Shown: piece by piece, positions 8,692 through 17,388 of the stretch
Numbering within the stretch: the first letter of the stretch is position 1
How the letters are laid out: every line of letters starts with the position of its first letter
NCBI GenBank assembly: GCA_947628225.1
Contig: CANQYY010000012.1
Location: 1 to 64,000 of the forward strand
Direction of reading: 5' to 3'
DNA: 64,000 bases
Source of the DNA: an uncultured Lachnospiraceae bacterium
GTDB taxonomy: Bacteria; Bacillota; Clostridia; Lachnospirales; Lachnospiraceae
Position numbers and translations under genes: made by a program
The notes under the pieces: model-generated
Databases searched by the model: none
Seen by the model: only the letters and a program-made list of their open reading frames with translations
What the model was told of the DNA's origin: nothing

Positions 8692-8976
8692 ATGCCTACA
8701 GAAGAAAAGTTATACGATCTGGCAGAGCTTTTTAAGGTTTTTGGCGATACGACGAGAATCCGTATCCTATATGAATTATTTGACAAGGAGATGTGCGTGG
8801 GAGATATTGCCGATACGCTTCATATGACCCAGAGCGCCATTTCCCATCAGCTTCGGGTACTCAAGCAGAATCGTCTGGTAAAATTCCGTAAGGAGGGAAA
8901 GACGGTATTTTACTCACTGGATGATGACCATGTGCGGAGTGTAATTGAAATGGGACTGGAGCATGTCATGGAATAA
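8692..8976 (+). CDS. ArsR/SmtB-family zinc-type metal sensor
   Basis: 94 residues, winged-helix dimeric repressor. The recognition helix lies in MTQSAISHQLRVLKQ. The C-terminal helix carries D-x-H-(10 residues)-H-x2-E within DDDHVRSVIEMGLEHVME. This is exactly the alpha5 metal-site pattern of SmtB (Asp, His, His, Glu), which senses zinc. The alpha3 site is not supported, because EMCVGD holds only one Cys instead of a CxC motif. The start at 8692 follows AAAGGGGGAAAG; an upstream extension from 8602 overlaps the previous gene out of frame and is unlikely. It probably controls the Zn/Cd ATPase 3 kb away, whose promoter carries a matching operator. No copy of that operator was found in front of this gene. 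Confidence 0.88.
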   Translation: MPTEEKLYDLAELFKVFGDTTRIRILYELFDKEMCVGDIADTLHMTQSAISHQLRVLKQNRLVKFRKEGKTVFYSLDDDHVRSVIEMGLEHVME

Positions 8977-9016
8977 GAGCGGAAATTTATGTACAGGTAC
9001 CGGAGGGGGTAAGAAA

Positions 9017-11965
9017 ATGCGGAATAAGAGGGTACATATCACAATTGTTTTTATCTTTATTATATTGGCCGCGGCGCTGTCATTTTCTCCTGTGCTGAGG
9101 GCAGCAGAAAATGCTCCCTATGTTGTTACCGTTTACAATGACCGCAATGGCTTGCCTACCGGAGAGGCAAACACCGTTATACAGACAAAGGACGGTTACA
9201 TCTGGATTGGGAGCTATGGCGGCCTGATTCGTTATGATGCCACCAGCTTTCGCAATTACAGTACGGAAGGGAAAATACCCTCTTCCATCCGCTCGTTGTT
9301 TGAGGATTCTAAAGGGAGGCTGTGGATTGGAACGAATGACGATGGTGTTTATTTATATGAAAAAGGTAAATTTAAAAAAATAGAATCGGAGAAGGGGAAT
9401 ACCTTTTCCTGCATCCGCGATTTCGCAGAGGGAAAGGACGGTACGGTATATGTAGCTACCAGTACCGGAATCGCCGAGATAAAAGGGGAAAAGCTGACAG
9501 GCTATGAAGATCCGCAGATTATGGAGGAAACCGTATATGCCATCGCAGTGGACGCCTGTGACCGGCTATGGGCAGCAGTAAATAACGGGAAGTGTCTGAT
9601 TATAAAAAAGGGAAAGGTAATGCGCAGTTTAGCGTCCGGCGATGTTTTTAAAGATACGCAGATCTATTGTCTGGGCGGGAATCGGGAAGGCGAAATTTAT
9701 CTTGGCACAGACGGGAACGACCTCGCAAAGATTTCTTTTCCATCGGAGAGCCTTGAGTTAAAATCACTTTCCATACAGTACTATAAAACAGGAGGGGTCA
9801 TTACCCACAATCAGATTGAGGTATCGGATAGCGGCGATGTTCTTATATGCGGTCTGCAGGGCTTTGGAGTCATTTCCGGGGAGGGGCGGTTTCGCGAATT
9901 TGGGGAAACCGAAAAGGCGGCGTCGATTAATAATTCCTTTATGGACTATGAGGGGAATTTGTGGCTGGCTTCATCCAGCTACGGCGTTATTAAGTACACG
10001 AAGGGATGCTACCGGACGCCAAATGAAAAAGCCCATCTGGATAATATAACCCTGAATGCTGTTGTGGGAGGAGGAGAGCGGTTTTATCTGGCAAGAGATG
10101 ATGGATTGACGATATGCGATAAAAATTGGAAGCCGATAAAAAATAAGCTGACGGATATGCTTACCAATGTGCGGATCCGGCATATCATCTGCGACAGCAA
10201 GGGAAAAATATGGATGGCGACAGCCTCTTCCTACGGAGTTCTCTGCTATGATCCCGCCACAGAAAAAATAACAAGCTATAATACAAAAAAAGGACTGATC
10301 AGCGACAGAACCCGGGTGCTGTCAGAATTATCCGATGGAAGGATAGCTGTGGGAACCCAGGAGGGAATCAGCATAATACAGGGACAAAAGGTAATCCGCA
10401 GTTATACGGCGGCTGACGGGTTGAAAAACCTGTCTATTTTATGTATGCTGGAGGGAGAAGACGGTGTTTTATATGCCGGCAGTGACGGCGATGGGATTTA
10501 TGCCATAAAAGGCGACAGCGTTACCCGCTATGGATACGAGCAGGGACTTGAGGAGGAAGTAGTTCTCCGGCTGCTTGCTGATGCGGACGGGAAGGGATAT
10601 TTTGTCAGTGCCGGTTCCGGTTTATATTACTGGGAAAAGGATACCTTCCGGAAGCTGACTAATTTAAAAAAAGAGGCCGGCAGTATTTTTGACTTTTACG
10701 ACAGGGATGGCATTCTCTGGATTTTGCAAAACAGCGGCGTCATGGCAGTGGATAAGAAAAAACTTTTGCAGGGAGAGCAGGCGGATATGCGCTCTTATGG
10801 TTTCCAGTACGGGATGACAGGTTCTCTGAATGCCAATACATGGCATTATCTGGATGAAGAGGGAAATCTGTATATGGCAACCCGCAGCGGGATCAGTATT
10901 TTTGGATTTTCCGGCGTGGAAAACTGTCTGCCGAAAATCAACATTAATGATGTGACGGTAGACGGCGCCGTGTACGAGTCGCCGGAGATCCTTTCGGTAG
11001 ACCCGGGCGCGCAGCGTGTGACCGTGGATTTTGCCGCCGTATCTTATACGGATACAACCAGGATGGCGATTTCTTATCAGCTGGCGGGATTTGAAGAAGA
11101 GGAAACGATTCTGGAAAATCAAAAAAGCGGCAGCATCAGTTATACAAACCTGCCCGGAGGAGATTATACCTTTTACCTGAAAATTTATAATCCGGATTCG
11201 CCCGGGGAGAAACAGGAGAAAAAAATTACGATACATAAACAGAAAAAACTCATAGAAAGACCCTGGTTCTGGACGCTGTTAATTGTCCTTCTGCTCCTGC
11301 TGTCCGGTGGAATTGTAATGCTTTTTTCAAGAATTAAAATAAACCGCATGCGTAAACGCCAACGGGAATACCAGCAGATAGTAGAGCAATCGCTTCAGAC
11401 CTTCGCCCGGACGATTGATGCCAAGGATAAGTATACCAACGGACACTCCCTGCGCGTGGCGTGGTATTCCAGAGAATTGGCAAGGAGGATGGGGCTGCCG
11501 GAGCAGGAGCAGGAAAGAATTTATTATGTCGCCCTGCTGCATGACATTGGAAAAATCGGCATACCGGATCACATCCTAAATAAAAACGGCAGACTTACGG
11601 AGGAAGAAAGGCTGGAGATTCAGAAGCATCCCGAGATCGGCGGCGAGATATTGAAGTCCTTTACTGCTCTGGAGGGAGTCTGCGAGGGCGCAAAATACCA
11701 CCATGAAAGATATGACGGAACCGGTTACTGCGAAAAGAAAAAGGGAACGGATATTCCACCCACGGCCCGCATTATCAGCGTGGCGGATACCTATGATGCC
11801 ATGTCCAGCAACCGGTGTTACCGAAATGCTTTACCCAAAGAAACGATTATTTCCGAATTAGAGAAAGGAAGCGGCAGCCAGTTCGACCCGCAGATCGTAC
11901 CGTTTATGCTGCAGATGATAGAGGAGGGGATTGTTCCGGTTTCTTTGGGTAAAGAAGAAGCCTGA
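9017..11965 (+). CDS. Extracytoplasmic propeller receptor with cytoplasmic HD-GYP domain
   Basis: 982 residues. A signal/anchor segment (about 1-31) is followed by two-component-regulator-propeller repeats (roughly residues 36-640, with strings such as DGYIWIGSYGGL and GRLWIGTNDDG). A Y_Y_Y-type Ig-like domain (about 655-740), one membrane helix (about 747-772) and a C-terminal HD-GYP domain follow. HD-GYP enzymes hydrolyse cyclic di-GMP. Metal-site residues are present: H842-D843 in LHDIGKIGIPD and H895-H896 in HHERYDGTGY. The signature GYP is GYC here (903-905). The usual partner of the propeller/Y_Y_Y module is a histidine kinase, so this is a receptor that would change c-di-GMP directly. 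GGAGGGGGT lies at 9002-9010; a frame reaching back to 8945 overlaps the ArsR gene and is not favoured. The gene starts 40 nt after arsR, possibly in the same transcript. Confidence 0.88.
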   Translation: MRNKRVHITIVFIFIILAAALSFSPVLRAAENAPYVVTVYNDRNGLPTGEANTVIQTKDGYIWIGSYGGLIRYDATSFRNYSTEGKIPSSIRSLFEDSKGRLWIGTNDDGVYLYEKGKFKKIESEKGNTFSCIRDFAEGKDGTVYVATSTGIAEIKGEKLTGYEDPQIMEETVYAIAVDACDRLWAAVNNGKCLIIKKGKVMRSLASGDVFKDTQIYCLGGNREGEIYLGTDGNDLAKISFPSESLELKSLSIQYYKTGGVITHNQIEVSDSGDVLICGLQGFGVISGEGRFREFGETEKAASINNSFMDYEGNLWLASSSYGVIKYTKGCYRTPNEKAHLDNITLNAVVGGGERFYLARDDGLTICDKNWKPIKNKLTDMLTNVRIRHIICDSKGKIWMATASSYGVLCYDPATEKITSYNTKKGLISDRTRVLSELSDGRIAVGTQEGISIIQGQKVIRSYTAADGLKNLSILCMLEGEDGVLYAGSDGDGIYAIKGDSVTRYGYEQGLEEEVVLRLLADADGKGYFVSAGSGLYYWEKDTFRKLTNLKKEAGSIFDFYDRDGILWILQNSGVMAVDKKKLLQGEQADMRSYGFQYGMTGSLNANTWHYLDEEGNLYMATRSGISIFGFSGVENCLPKININDVTVDGAVYESPEILSVDPGAQRVTVDFAAVSYTDTTRMAISYQLAGFEEEETILENQKSGSISYTNLPGGDYTFYLKIYNPDSPGEKQEKKITIHKQKKLIERPWFWTLLIVLLLLLSGGIVMLFSRIKINRMRKRQREYQQIVEQSLQTFARTIDAKDKYTNGHSLRVAWYSRELARRMGLPEQEQERIYYVALLHDIGKIGIPDHILNKNGRLTEEERLEIQKHPEIGGEILKSFTALEGVCEGAKYHHERYDGTGYCEKKKGTDIPPTARIISVADTYDAMSSNRCYRNALPKETIISELEKGSGSQFDPQIVPFMLQMIEEGIVPVSLGKEEA

Positions 11966-11980
11966 TTGGTCTGGCTGGTT

Positions 11981-13939
11981 TTAACGTCGCCGTATCAGCA
12001 GCATCCTCATGGAATTGAGAACGCACAATAATGCCACGCCGGAATCGGCAAATACGGCAAGCCACATATTGGCAAGGCCAAAAAAGCTCAGAAGCATAAC
12101 CCCGATTTTAACTGCCAGAGCAAAAACAATATTTTGTCTGGCAACAAAAAGTGTCTGTTTGGCGATGTCGATAGATTCCGGGACAGCCATCAGATCAGAG
12201 GTCATAAATACGACATCAGCGGCCTCTATAGCGGCGTCCGCCCCGCTTCCCATAGCGGCGCCTACATCGGCGCCTGCAAGAACAGGAGCATCGTTAATGC
12301 CATCCCCTACAAACATTACGGCTCCTTTTTCGGAACGGACCTGCCGTAAGCGTGTCAATTTTTCCTCCGGCAGAAGTTTCCCGTATACCGTGTCGATTCC
12401 GACCTGTTGCCCTACAAGGGAGGCGGAGTGTTCATTATCGCCTGTCAGCATAACGGTATCGATTCCCCTGCGTTTTATCTGCTTCACAGCCGAATAAGAG
12501 GTTGGTTTTATCTTATCATCCAGTGCGATATAGCCAAGATATGTCTGATTTTCAGCCAGTAAAATAAGGGTTTCGCTTCCGGAGGGCATATTTTCCGGGA
12601 CAGAGATTCCATATTCTGTCAAAAGCGCTTTGTTTCCGCACAAAATCTGTTTTCCCTCAATTTTTGCCATAAGACCCTTTCCGGCTACCTCTGATAATTC
12701 TGTAGCCGGAGGAGGCGTAATGCCTTTTTCCCCGGCATATTCCATAATGCTCAGGGCGATCGGGTGGGTAGAAGCCTGTTCCATGCCGGCGGCAAGGCGT
12801 AAAAGTTCCGTATGCGTAATCTCTTTTTGTGTTTCTATTTTTTGCACCGTGAAAGTCCCCATAGTGATCGTACCGGTTTTATCCATAACAATAGCGTTCA
12901 GCTTTGTCATGGTTTCAATCGAAGAACCCCCCTTGAATAAAATTCCTTTACCGGAAGCAGTTCCGATTCCGGCAAAAAAGGCAAGAGGGACACTAAGCAC
13001 CAGCGCGCAGGGACAACTGATAACCAGAAAAGTCAGAGCCGTGTAAATGTAATGCGACCAGTTTCCGGTCACGATTGACGGTACAATAGCAGTGACCAGC
13101 GCCACCAGACATACTATGGGAGTGTAAATGCGGGCAAAGCGTGTTATAAACCGATCCAGATGCGGCTTGGATTCCGCCGCCTCTTCCACGGAGGATAGAA
13201 TTCTGCTTACCATGGATTCCGAAAGAGGTTTTGTAACGCGCATATGGAGCAGGCCGTCCGTGTTGACGCAGCCGGACAGCAGGACGGAACCCGGTTCTGC
13301 TTTTACCGGAACCGGCTCGCCGGTAACCGGCGAGGTATCAATACGGCTTTCTCCTTCTATTACCTCGCCGTCCAGTGGGATACGCTCTCCGGGACGTACG
13401 ACAATACAATCTCCTACCACAGCTTCCTCTGCCGGGATTACTTCAACCGCGTCATTTTTTTCAATCCTCTGTACAGTTTCAGGACGCATATCCACAGCGG
13501 CGGATATGGAGGCGCGGCTTTTTTCTACTGCCTTATCTTCAAAAAATTCCCCTACGCGGAAAAAAAGCATAACAGCCGCCGCTTCGGGAAAATCGCCAAT
13601 ACAAAAGGCGCCCAGCGTCGCTACCGTCATAAGAAAATTTTCATCAAATAATTCTCCGTGAAAGATTCCCGTCACAGCATGCAGCGCTACTTCCCATCCA
13701 AGACAAAGCCATGCCAGGGCGTAAAGCGCCGGTAAAAACGGTATGTCCGGTATGGCAGGCAGATGTTCTAATAGTAATGTCACAAGAAAAAGACTGATGC
13801 CGCCGATAAAAAGCGTCTTGTCTAAAACCGGGTGCCCGGTTTCCTCGTGATGATGACCGCCGCAGCCGCAGCTACAGCCGGAATGCTCGTGGTGATGTTC
13901 ATGGCAATGTTCTTCCTTATGTGCATGTTGATTTGACAT
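11981..13939 (-). CDS. P1B-type Zn/Cd/Pb-exporting ATPase
   Basis: 652 residues, CadA/ZntA-like. The N-terminus is a His/Cys-rich metal-binding stretch (residues 6-37, many His plus CSCGCGG) instead of a folded MXCXXC domain. The ion-channel motif CPC is at 309-311 (SCPCALVLS), the phosphorylated Asp is D353 (DKTGTIT), and the hinge GDGINDAP follows. The CPC motif with a His-rich tail and no copper-type signatures favours zinc or cadmium export. GGAGG (13946-13950) sets the start. An ArsR-type operator sits about 40 nt upstream of the start codon, so expression should rise with excess metal. The gene converges on the HD-GYP receptor with 15 nt between their stops. Confidence 0.92.
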   Translation of the reverse strand: MSNQHAHKEEHCHEHHHEHSGCSCGCGGHHHEETGHPVLDKTLFIGGISLFLVTLLLEHLPAIPDIPFLPALYALAWLCLGWEVALHAVTGIFHGELFDENFLMTVATLGAFCIGDFPEAAAVMLFFRVGEFFEDKAVEKSRASISAAVDMRPETVQRIEKNDAVEVIPAEEAVVGDCIVVRPGERIPLDGEVIEGESRIDTSPVTGEPVPVKAEPGSVLLSGCVNTDGLLHMRVTKPLSESMVSRILSSVEEAAESKPHLDRFITRFARIYTPIVCLVALVTAIVPSIVTGNWSHYIYTALTFLVISCPCALVLSVPLAFFAGIGTASGKGILFKGGSSIETMTKLNAIVMDKTGTITMGTFTVQKIETQKEITHTELLRLAAGMEQASTHPIALSIMEYAGEKGITPPPATELSEVAGKGLMAKIEGKQILCGNKALLTEYGISVPENMPSGSETLILLAENQTYLGYIALDDKIKPTSYSAVKQIKRRGIDTVMLTGDNEHSASLVGQQVGIDTVYGKLLPEEKLTRLRQVRSEKGAVMFVGDGINDAPVLAGADVGAAMGSGADAAIEAADVVFMTSDLMAVPESIDIAKQTLFVARQNIVFALAVKIGVMLLSFFGLANMWLAVFADSGVALLCVLNSMRMLLIRRR

Positions 13940-13979
13940 AACAGACCTCCATTCTTATTGTTTACAATATTTATGTTAG

Positions 13980-13995
13980 ATGAATAATTGTTCAT
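13980..13995. promoter_or_regulatory. ArsR/SmtB-type operator upstream of the metal ATPase
   Basis: ATGAATAATTGTTCAT is an inverted repeat with TGAA-N6-TTCA half-sites, the known layout of SmtB/CzrA/CadC-type operators. A further TTCAT follows at once (ATGTTCAT). It overlaps the AT-rich promoter region of the ATPase on the minus strand. Confidence 0.7.
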
Positions 13996-14147
13996 ATGTT
14001 CATAATAAAACAAAAGGAGCCGTTTGTCAAGAATATATGATAAAAAATAAAATGGCATTAAGAAATAGCCGATATGATTCGATATATATATTATATGGAA
14101 AGGATTCCGAAGGAAAAATTTATAGGTATAAGAGAGGGGTAATAGAT

Positions 14148-14777
14148 ATGAATATCCGATTAGAACAGGGAAGTTTTTTTAGCAGTATATTAGGAAGCGG
14201 GAGTAAAAGCGCGCAGCAGCAGCTGCAGCGTCAGCAGAAATGCGAAAATGAGGTAAATTATTGGGAGGAAAGGAAAGAGAGCCTGAAGGGGGTAAGCTGC
14301 GACACCTTAGAGGAAATTGCAGAAAAGCTGGATACCCTTCAATCCTATCAGGATCAGATTGCTGCCGTAAAGACGGCTTATAATAATGAACAGATGTGGC
14401 ATGTACTGGACGAGGCAAAGGAGATAGGGGAAAAGATTGCCGAGGAAGCAGAAAAGCTGGAGCCGAAGACTGCCGAAGAAAGAAAAGAGGAGCAGGCAGA
14501 GAACGTTCAGGGAACCGAAGAAAACGAAGGAATGCTCTCAGAAGCAGTGGAAGAAATCAGCGAGATGGCAGAGGAGAGCCTGGAACAGACTCAGGGGGAG
14601 GAAATGACCCGTGAAATATCAGATGCCATAAAGGAAGCGGAAGAAGCGGAGGAAGAGAAAAAAGATCTGACAGAAACCATAGAGGAAGATATAGCGGAGG
14701 TATTACAGGAAGATGTGATCCGGAAAGCTTCTTTAAAGAAAACCGACGGCTATAAGAGAGTGGATATACGAATTTAA
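14148..14777 (+). CDS. Acidic coiled-coil protein of unknown function
   Basis: 209 residues. The N-terminal part has a Gln-rich stretch (KSAQQQLQRQQKCENEV) followed by helices, including a Trp and several Tyr. The C-terminal half is extremely Glu-rich and predicted helical, ending in a basic tail. No signal peptide or membrane segment. GAGGGG 8-12 nt upstream supports the start at 14148; a frame opening at 13980 lacks a ribosome-binding site. It lies about 100 nt before another small soluble protein with similar Glu/Lys-rich helices. Not recognised; it may be restricted to Lachnospiraceae. Confidence 0.72.
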   Translation: MNIRLEQGSFFSSILGSGSKSAQQQLQRQQKCENEVNYWEERKESLKGVSCDTLEEIAEKLDTLQSYQDQIAAVKTAYNNEQMWHVLDEAKEIGEKIAEEAEKLEPKTAEERKEEQAENVQGTEENEGMLSEAVEEISEMAEESLEQTQGEEMTREISDAIKEAEEAEEEKKDLTETIEEDIAEVLQEDVIRKASLKKTDGYKRVDIRI

Positions 14778-14876
14778 TGCTTGCTGTTTTTTATTCCGGC
14801 ATTATGTTTTCATAGAAAATGCCGATATATACAATAACGACAGGGATGTCAACAATTAGTACAAGGAGGGACAGGT

Positions 14877-15542
14877 ATGAATAAAATTGATGCTTACAGT
14901 GTTTATCAGAACAGTTATTACGAAAATAGTGTAAATAAGAAGGGAAAAAACGAGAAATCCCAGAAGGCAAAAACAGAAGAAACTAAAAAGAAAGACAAGG
15001 TAGAATTGAGTGACCGGGCAAAGGCATTACTGCAGGAGCTGCAAAAGACATATGGAAATATGGATTTTATAGTCGCAGATTATGAAACCGACGAAGAGGC
15101 GGCAGCCTACCTTTCCCGCGGAACAAAGGAATACAGCGTATTGATCGAGCCGGAGCTGTTGGAGGAAATGGCGGCAGACGAATCCGTAAAAGAAAAATAT
15201 CTTGGGATTATCGATGGAGCAAGACAGGATTTGCAGAGTGCAAAGGAACAACTGGGCGAGGAAGGAAAAGACATAACCAGATTAGGAATATCCATTGATA
15301 AAGATGGAACCGTGTCGTATTTTGCAGAGCTGGAAACTCTCAGCGAAAAACGTCAGGAGCATCTTGAAAAAGTAAAGGAGAACAAAAAGGCAGAGAAGAC
15401 TGAGCAGGAAAGAACAAAAAAAGCCAGAGTGCGGGCGGAGTCGTTGGAAGAGCTGTTAGAGAAGATTAAGAATATTGATTGGGATGCCATCAAGGAGGAA
15501 GAAAAAGCAACGACCGGAAATAAGTTTGATTACAGCATTTGA
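14877..15542 (+). CDS. Small helical protein, DUF6033-like
   Basis: 221 residues, soluble and mostly helical. A Lys/Glu/Asn-rich N-terminus with many Tyr (DAYSVYQNSYY) is followed by a conserved-looking block around VELSDRAKALLQELQKTYGN. The sequence FIVADYETDEEAAAYL comes next, then Glu/Lys helices. The layout matches a family I remember as DUF6033, found in Lachnospiraceae, without a known function. AAGGAGGGA precedes the ATG. A terminator-like hairpin follows. Confidence 0.72.
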   Translation: MNKIDAYSVYQNSYYENSVNKKGKNEKSQKAKTEETKKKDKVELSDRAKALLQELQKTYGNMDFIVADYETDEEAAAYLSRGTKEYSVLIEPELLEEMAADESVKEKYLGIIDGARQDLQSAKEQLGEEGKDITRLGISIDKDGTVSYFAELETLSEKRQEHLEKVKENKKAEKTEQERTKKARVRAESLEELLEKIKNIDWDAIKEEEKATTGNKFDYSI

Positions 15543-15562
15543 TCAAAAGGATACGAATTAAG

Positions 15563-15634
15563 GGAAGGGCAAATTTTTACATGCAAAGCGTAACTGCGTC
15601 TAACGAAATAGCATGTGGAGATTTGCCCTTTTAA
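15563..15634 (+). terminator. Long hairpin, probable terminator
   Basis: AAGGGCAAAT (15565-15574) pairs with ATTTGCCCTT (15621-15630), and inside it ACATGC pairs with GCATGT. The U-tract is short (TTTT), so termination may be incomplete. Confidence 0.6.
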
Positions 15635-15657
15635 AATAATACAGTGAGGCACATTAG

Positions 15658-16194
15658 ATGATAGAGTTACTCCTATTAATTGAAACCACAGAAGATAAGA
15701 TTACTTTTGAAAAATTATATAAAAATATTTACCGTAAACTATTATTTACTGCGCAAAAAATTCTTCACAGCCAACAGGATGCGGAAGATATTGTCCATGA
15801 TGTATTTGCCAGAATAGCGAAGGATTATCACAAGTATCGGGGAAAATCACAGAACGAAATGCTGAGCCTGGGATTTGTCATGGTCCGAAATGCCAGTATT
15901 AACCTGATTCATGCAAGAGAGCGGCACAATGAAACTCCTATCGAGATAAAGGATGAACTGCTGGGGACGGAAGCAGACCCGCTCGAGGACGTATTAAAGC
16001 AGGAAGATATGGAGTTTTTAAATCAGGCAATTGGCAGGCTGGATGAAGAGGATAAAAACATTTTGATTCTCCGGTATTATCACAGCATGAGCTATAAGGA
16101 AATCGGGAGATTATTAGGGATAAAAATAAAAACAGTCGATGTGCGCCTGTATCGTATAAAGAAAAGGCTGCGGGAGGTAATTAAATATGAATAG
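15658..16194 (+). CDS. ECF-type RNA polymerase sigma factor
   Basis: 178 residues. Region 2 is visible around LLFTAQKILHSQQDAEDIVH and region 4 around LDEEDKNILILRYYHSMSYK, followed by the recognition helix (IKTVDVRLYRIKKRL). There are no regions 1.1 or 3, as expected of extracytoplasmic-function sigma factors. The start at 15658 has GAGG 8 nt upstream. The stop overlaps the start of the next gene, which carries a single membrane segment and looks like its anti-sigma factor. The target promoters are unknown; the secreted proteins directly downstream are reasonable candidates. Confidence 0.88.
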   Translation: MIELLLLIETTEDKITFEKLYKNIYRKLLFTAQKILHSQQDAEDIVHDVFARIAKDYHKYRGKSQNEMLSLGFVMVRNASINLIHARERHNETPIEIKDELLGTEADPLEDVLKQEDMEFLNQAIGRLDEEDKNILILRYYHSMSYKEIGRLLGIKIKTVDVRLYRIKKRLREVIKYE

Positions 16195-16888
16195 CGAGGA
16201 ACTTTTAAAGCAGGCGGTAATAAGGTTCCACGAGGCGGAATTAAAGTCCCTGCCGGAGAATGAATTTTTAGAAAAGGAATTAGAGGTCAGCCCTGAATTT
16301 GAATCCCGGATGGAGCAAATGATCAGAAAAAGCAGACGGCAGGCAGTGAGAAATAAAATAGCCCGCCGGGCAGCCGGATTTTTTATTGGCATTACCGCCA
16401 GTATCGTTTTCCTTTGCGCCGTCAACGAAAACATAAGGGCGAGATGCCTACAATTTTTGAGGGAAGTAATGGACGGCATGACAGAGTATATCAGCACGGT
16501 ACAAACAGATGACCCTGCGGAAAAAGATATTATCGGCTTTCAGCCTGGTTATGTCCCCGTGGGATTCCGATTAACGGACCAGGACTTCGATACCGGGACG
16601 GCCAGTTACCAATTGGCAGACAAGGAAGTCTATCTGGACTTTAATTATGATAAGTCAGAGGACCTTACTCTGCGGGTAAATACGGAGCATTCTTCACTAA
16701 AAAAGGTAACATTGTCAGACGGGACGGAATGTGACTTTTACGAGGGGAAGGATAAACAATATCTGCTTGTGTGGCAGATAAAGCAATATACCTGCTGGTT
16801 GTCCCTGACCGGGGATTTTACCGGAGCGGCAGAGGAGGAATTGATAAAAACAGCGGAAAACATCCAAATAGTGAGAGGTAACCTGTAG
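16187..16888 (+). CDS. Membrane-anchored anti-sigma-like protein (DUF4367 type)
   Basis: 233 residues. A cytoplasmic N-terminal part of about 65 residues comes first. One membrane helix (about residues 66-84, FFIGITASIVFLCAV) and an outside domain follow. The outside domain begins PGYVPVGFRLTDQDFD and has the pattern of DUF4367, a domain often found behind sigma factors. The gene overlaps the sigma factor by 8 nt, so the two are translationally coupled. It probably holds the sigma factor inactive until an envelope signal arrives. The inhibitory role is inferred from architecture and context. Confidence 0.8.
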   Translation: MNSEELLKQAVIRFHEAELKSLPENEFLEKELEVSPEFESRMEQMIRKSRRQAVRNKIARRAAGFFIGITASIVFLCAVNENIRARCLQFLREVMDGMTEYISTVQTDDPAEKDIIGFQPGYVPVGFRLTDQDFDTGTASYQLADKEVYLDFNYDKSEDLTLRVNTEHSSLKKVTLSDGTECDFYEGKDKQYLLVWQIKQYTCWLSLTGDFTGAAEEELIKTAENIQIVRGNL

Positions 16889-16889
16889 G

Positions 16890-16947
16890 AAAAACCTCTT
16901 TAAATTTGTTATTTAAATTGAAAACAAATTTAAGGAGGTTTTTTTAT
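16890..16947 (+). terminator. Terminator hairpin that contains the next gene's ribosome-binding site
   Basis: AAAAACCTCTTTAAATTTGTT (16890-16910) pairs with AACAAATTTAAGGAGG and TTTTT (16923-16943), giving a stem of about 20 bp with one mismatch and a T-run. The right arm carries AAGGAGG (16932-16938), the ribosome-binding site of the gene starting at 16949, so the hairpin could both stop transcription and hide the site. Confidence 0.75.
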
Positions 16948-16948
16948 T

Positions 16949-17344
16949 ATGAAAAAAACAATCAGAATCAAATGTCTTTTGTTGGCGCTGGTATTGTTAT
17001 GCCAGTTTATTTTTATCAGTCAGGAAGCAGCCGCTGTGGTAAATGCGTCTTCTGCCTCCGTCAGTCTGAGTTTTGACAAAAAAACAGCAAAATGCGGAGC
17101 TAAGATTGTGGGTCTTGCCGGTGTAAACAAAATAACCGGGACACTGAAGCTGAAAAAAATTGAAAATAAAAAGACCAGCACGATTAAAACATGGAATATT
17201 TCAGAAAAATCAAGAACGATGTCAATATCAAAAACCTATAAGGTGCCAAAAAACGGACAGTATAAAGTAGTGCTGTCAGTTCAGGTCTATAAGAATGGGA
17301 AGGCGCAGCAGATTACCATGAGTAAAATGAAATTTTGCGTCTGA
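16949..17344 (+). CDS. Small secreted protein of unknown function
   Basis: 131 residues. A Sec signal peptide spans about residues 1-29 (KCLLLALVLLCQFIFIS). The mature part is a small beta-rich, Lys/Thr/Ser-rich domain, possibly an Ig-like fold. It contains repeated KKIENKK and TYKVPKNGQYKVVL, the latter reminiscent of the final strands of a beta-sandwich. No cell-wall anchor. It is the first of four adjacent genes for secreted proteins on the plus strand. Confidence 0.75.
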   Translation: MKKTIRIKCLLLALVLLCQFIFISQEAAAVVNASSASVSLSFDKKTAKCGAKIVGLAGVNKITGTLKLKKIENKKTSTIKTWNISEKSRTMSISKTYKVPKNGQYKVVLSVQVYKNGKAQQITMSKMKFCV

Positions 17345-17388
17345 TGCAGATGCCGGGAATGGAAAGCGCATTTGAAGGGAGAGGACAT

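Noticed and set aside
12009..13661. Several long plus-strand frames opposite the metal ATPase
   Set aside because: The ATPase motifs on the minus strand are unambiguous; the others have no start signals.
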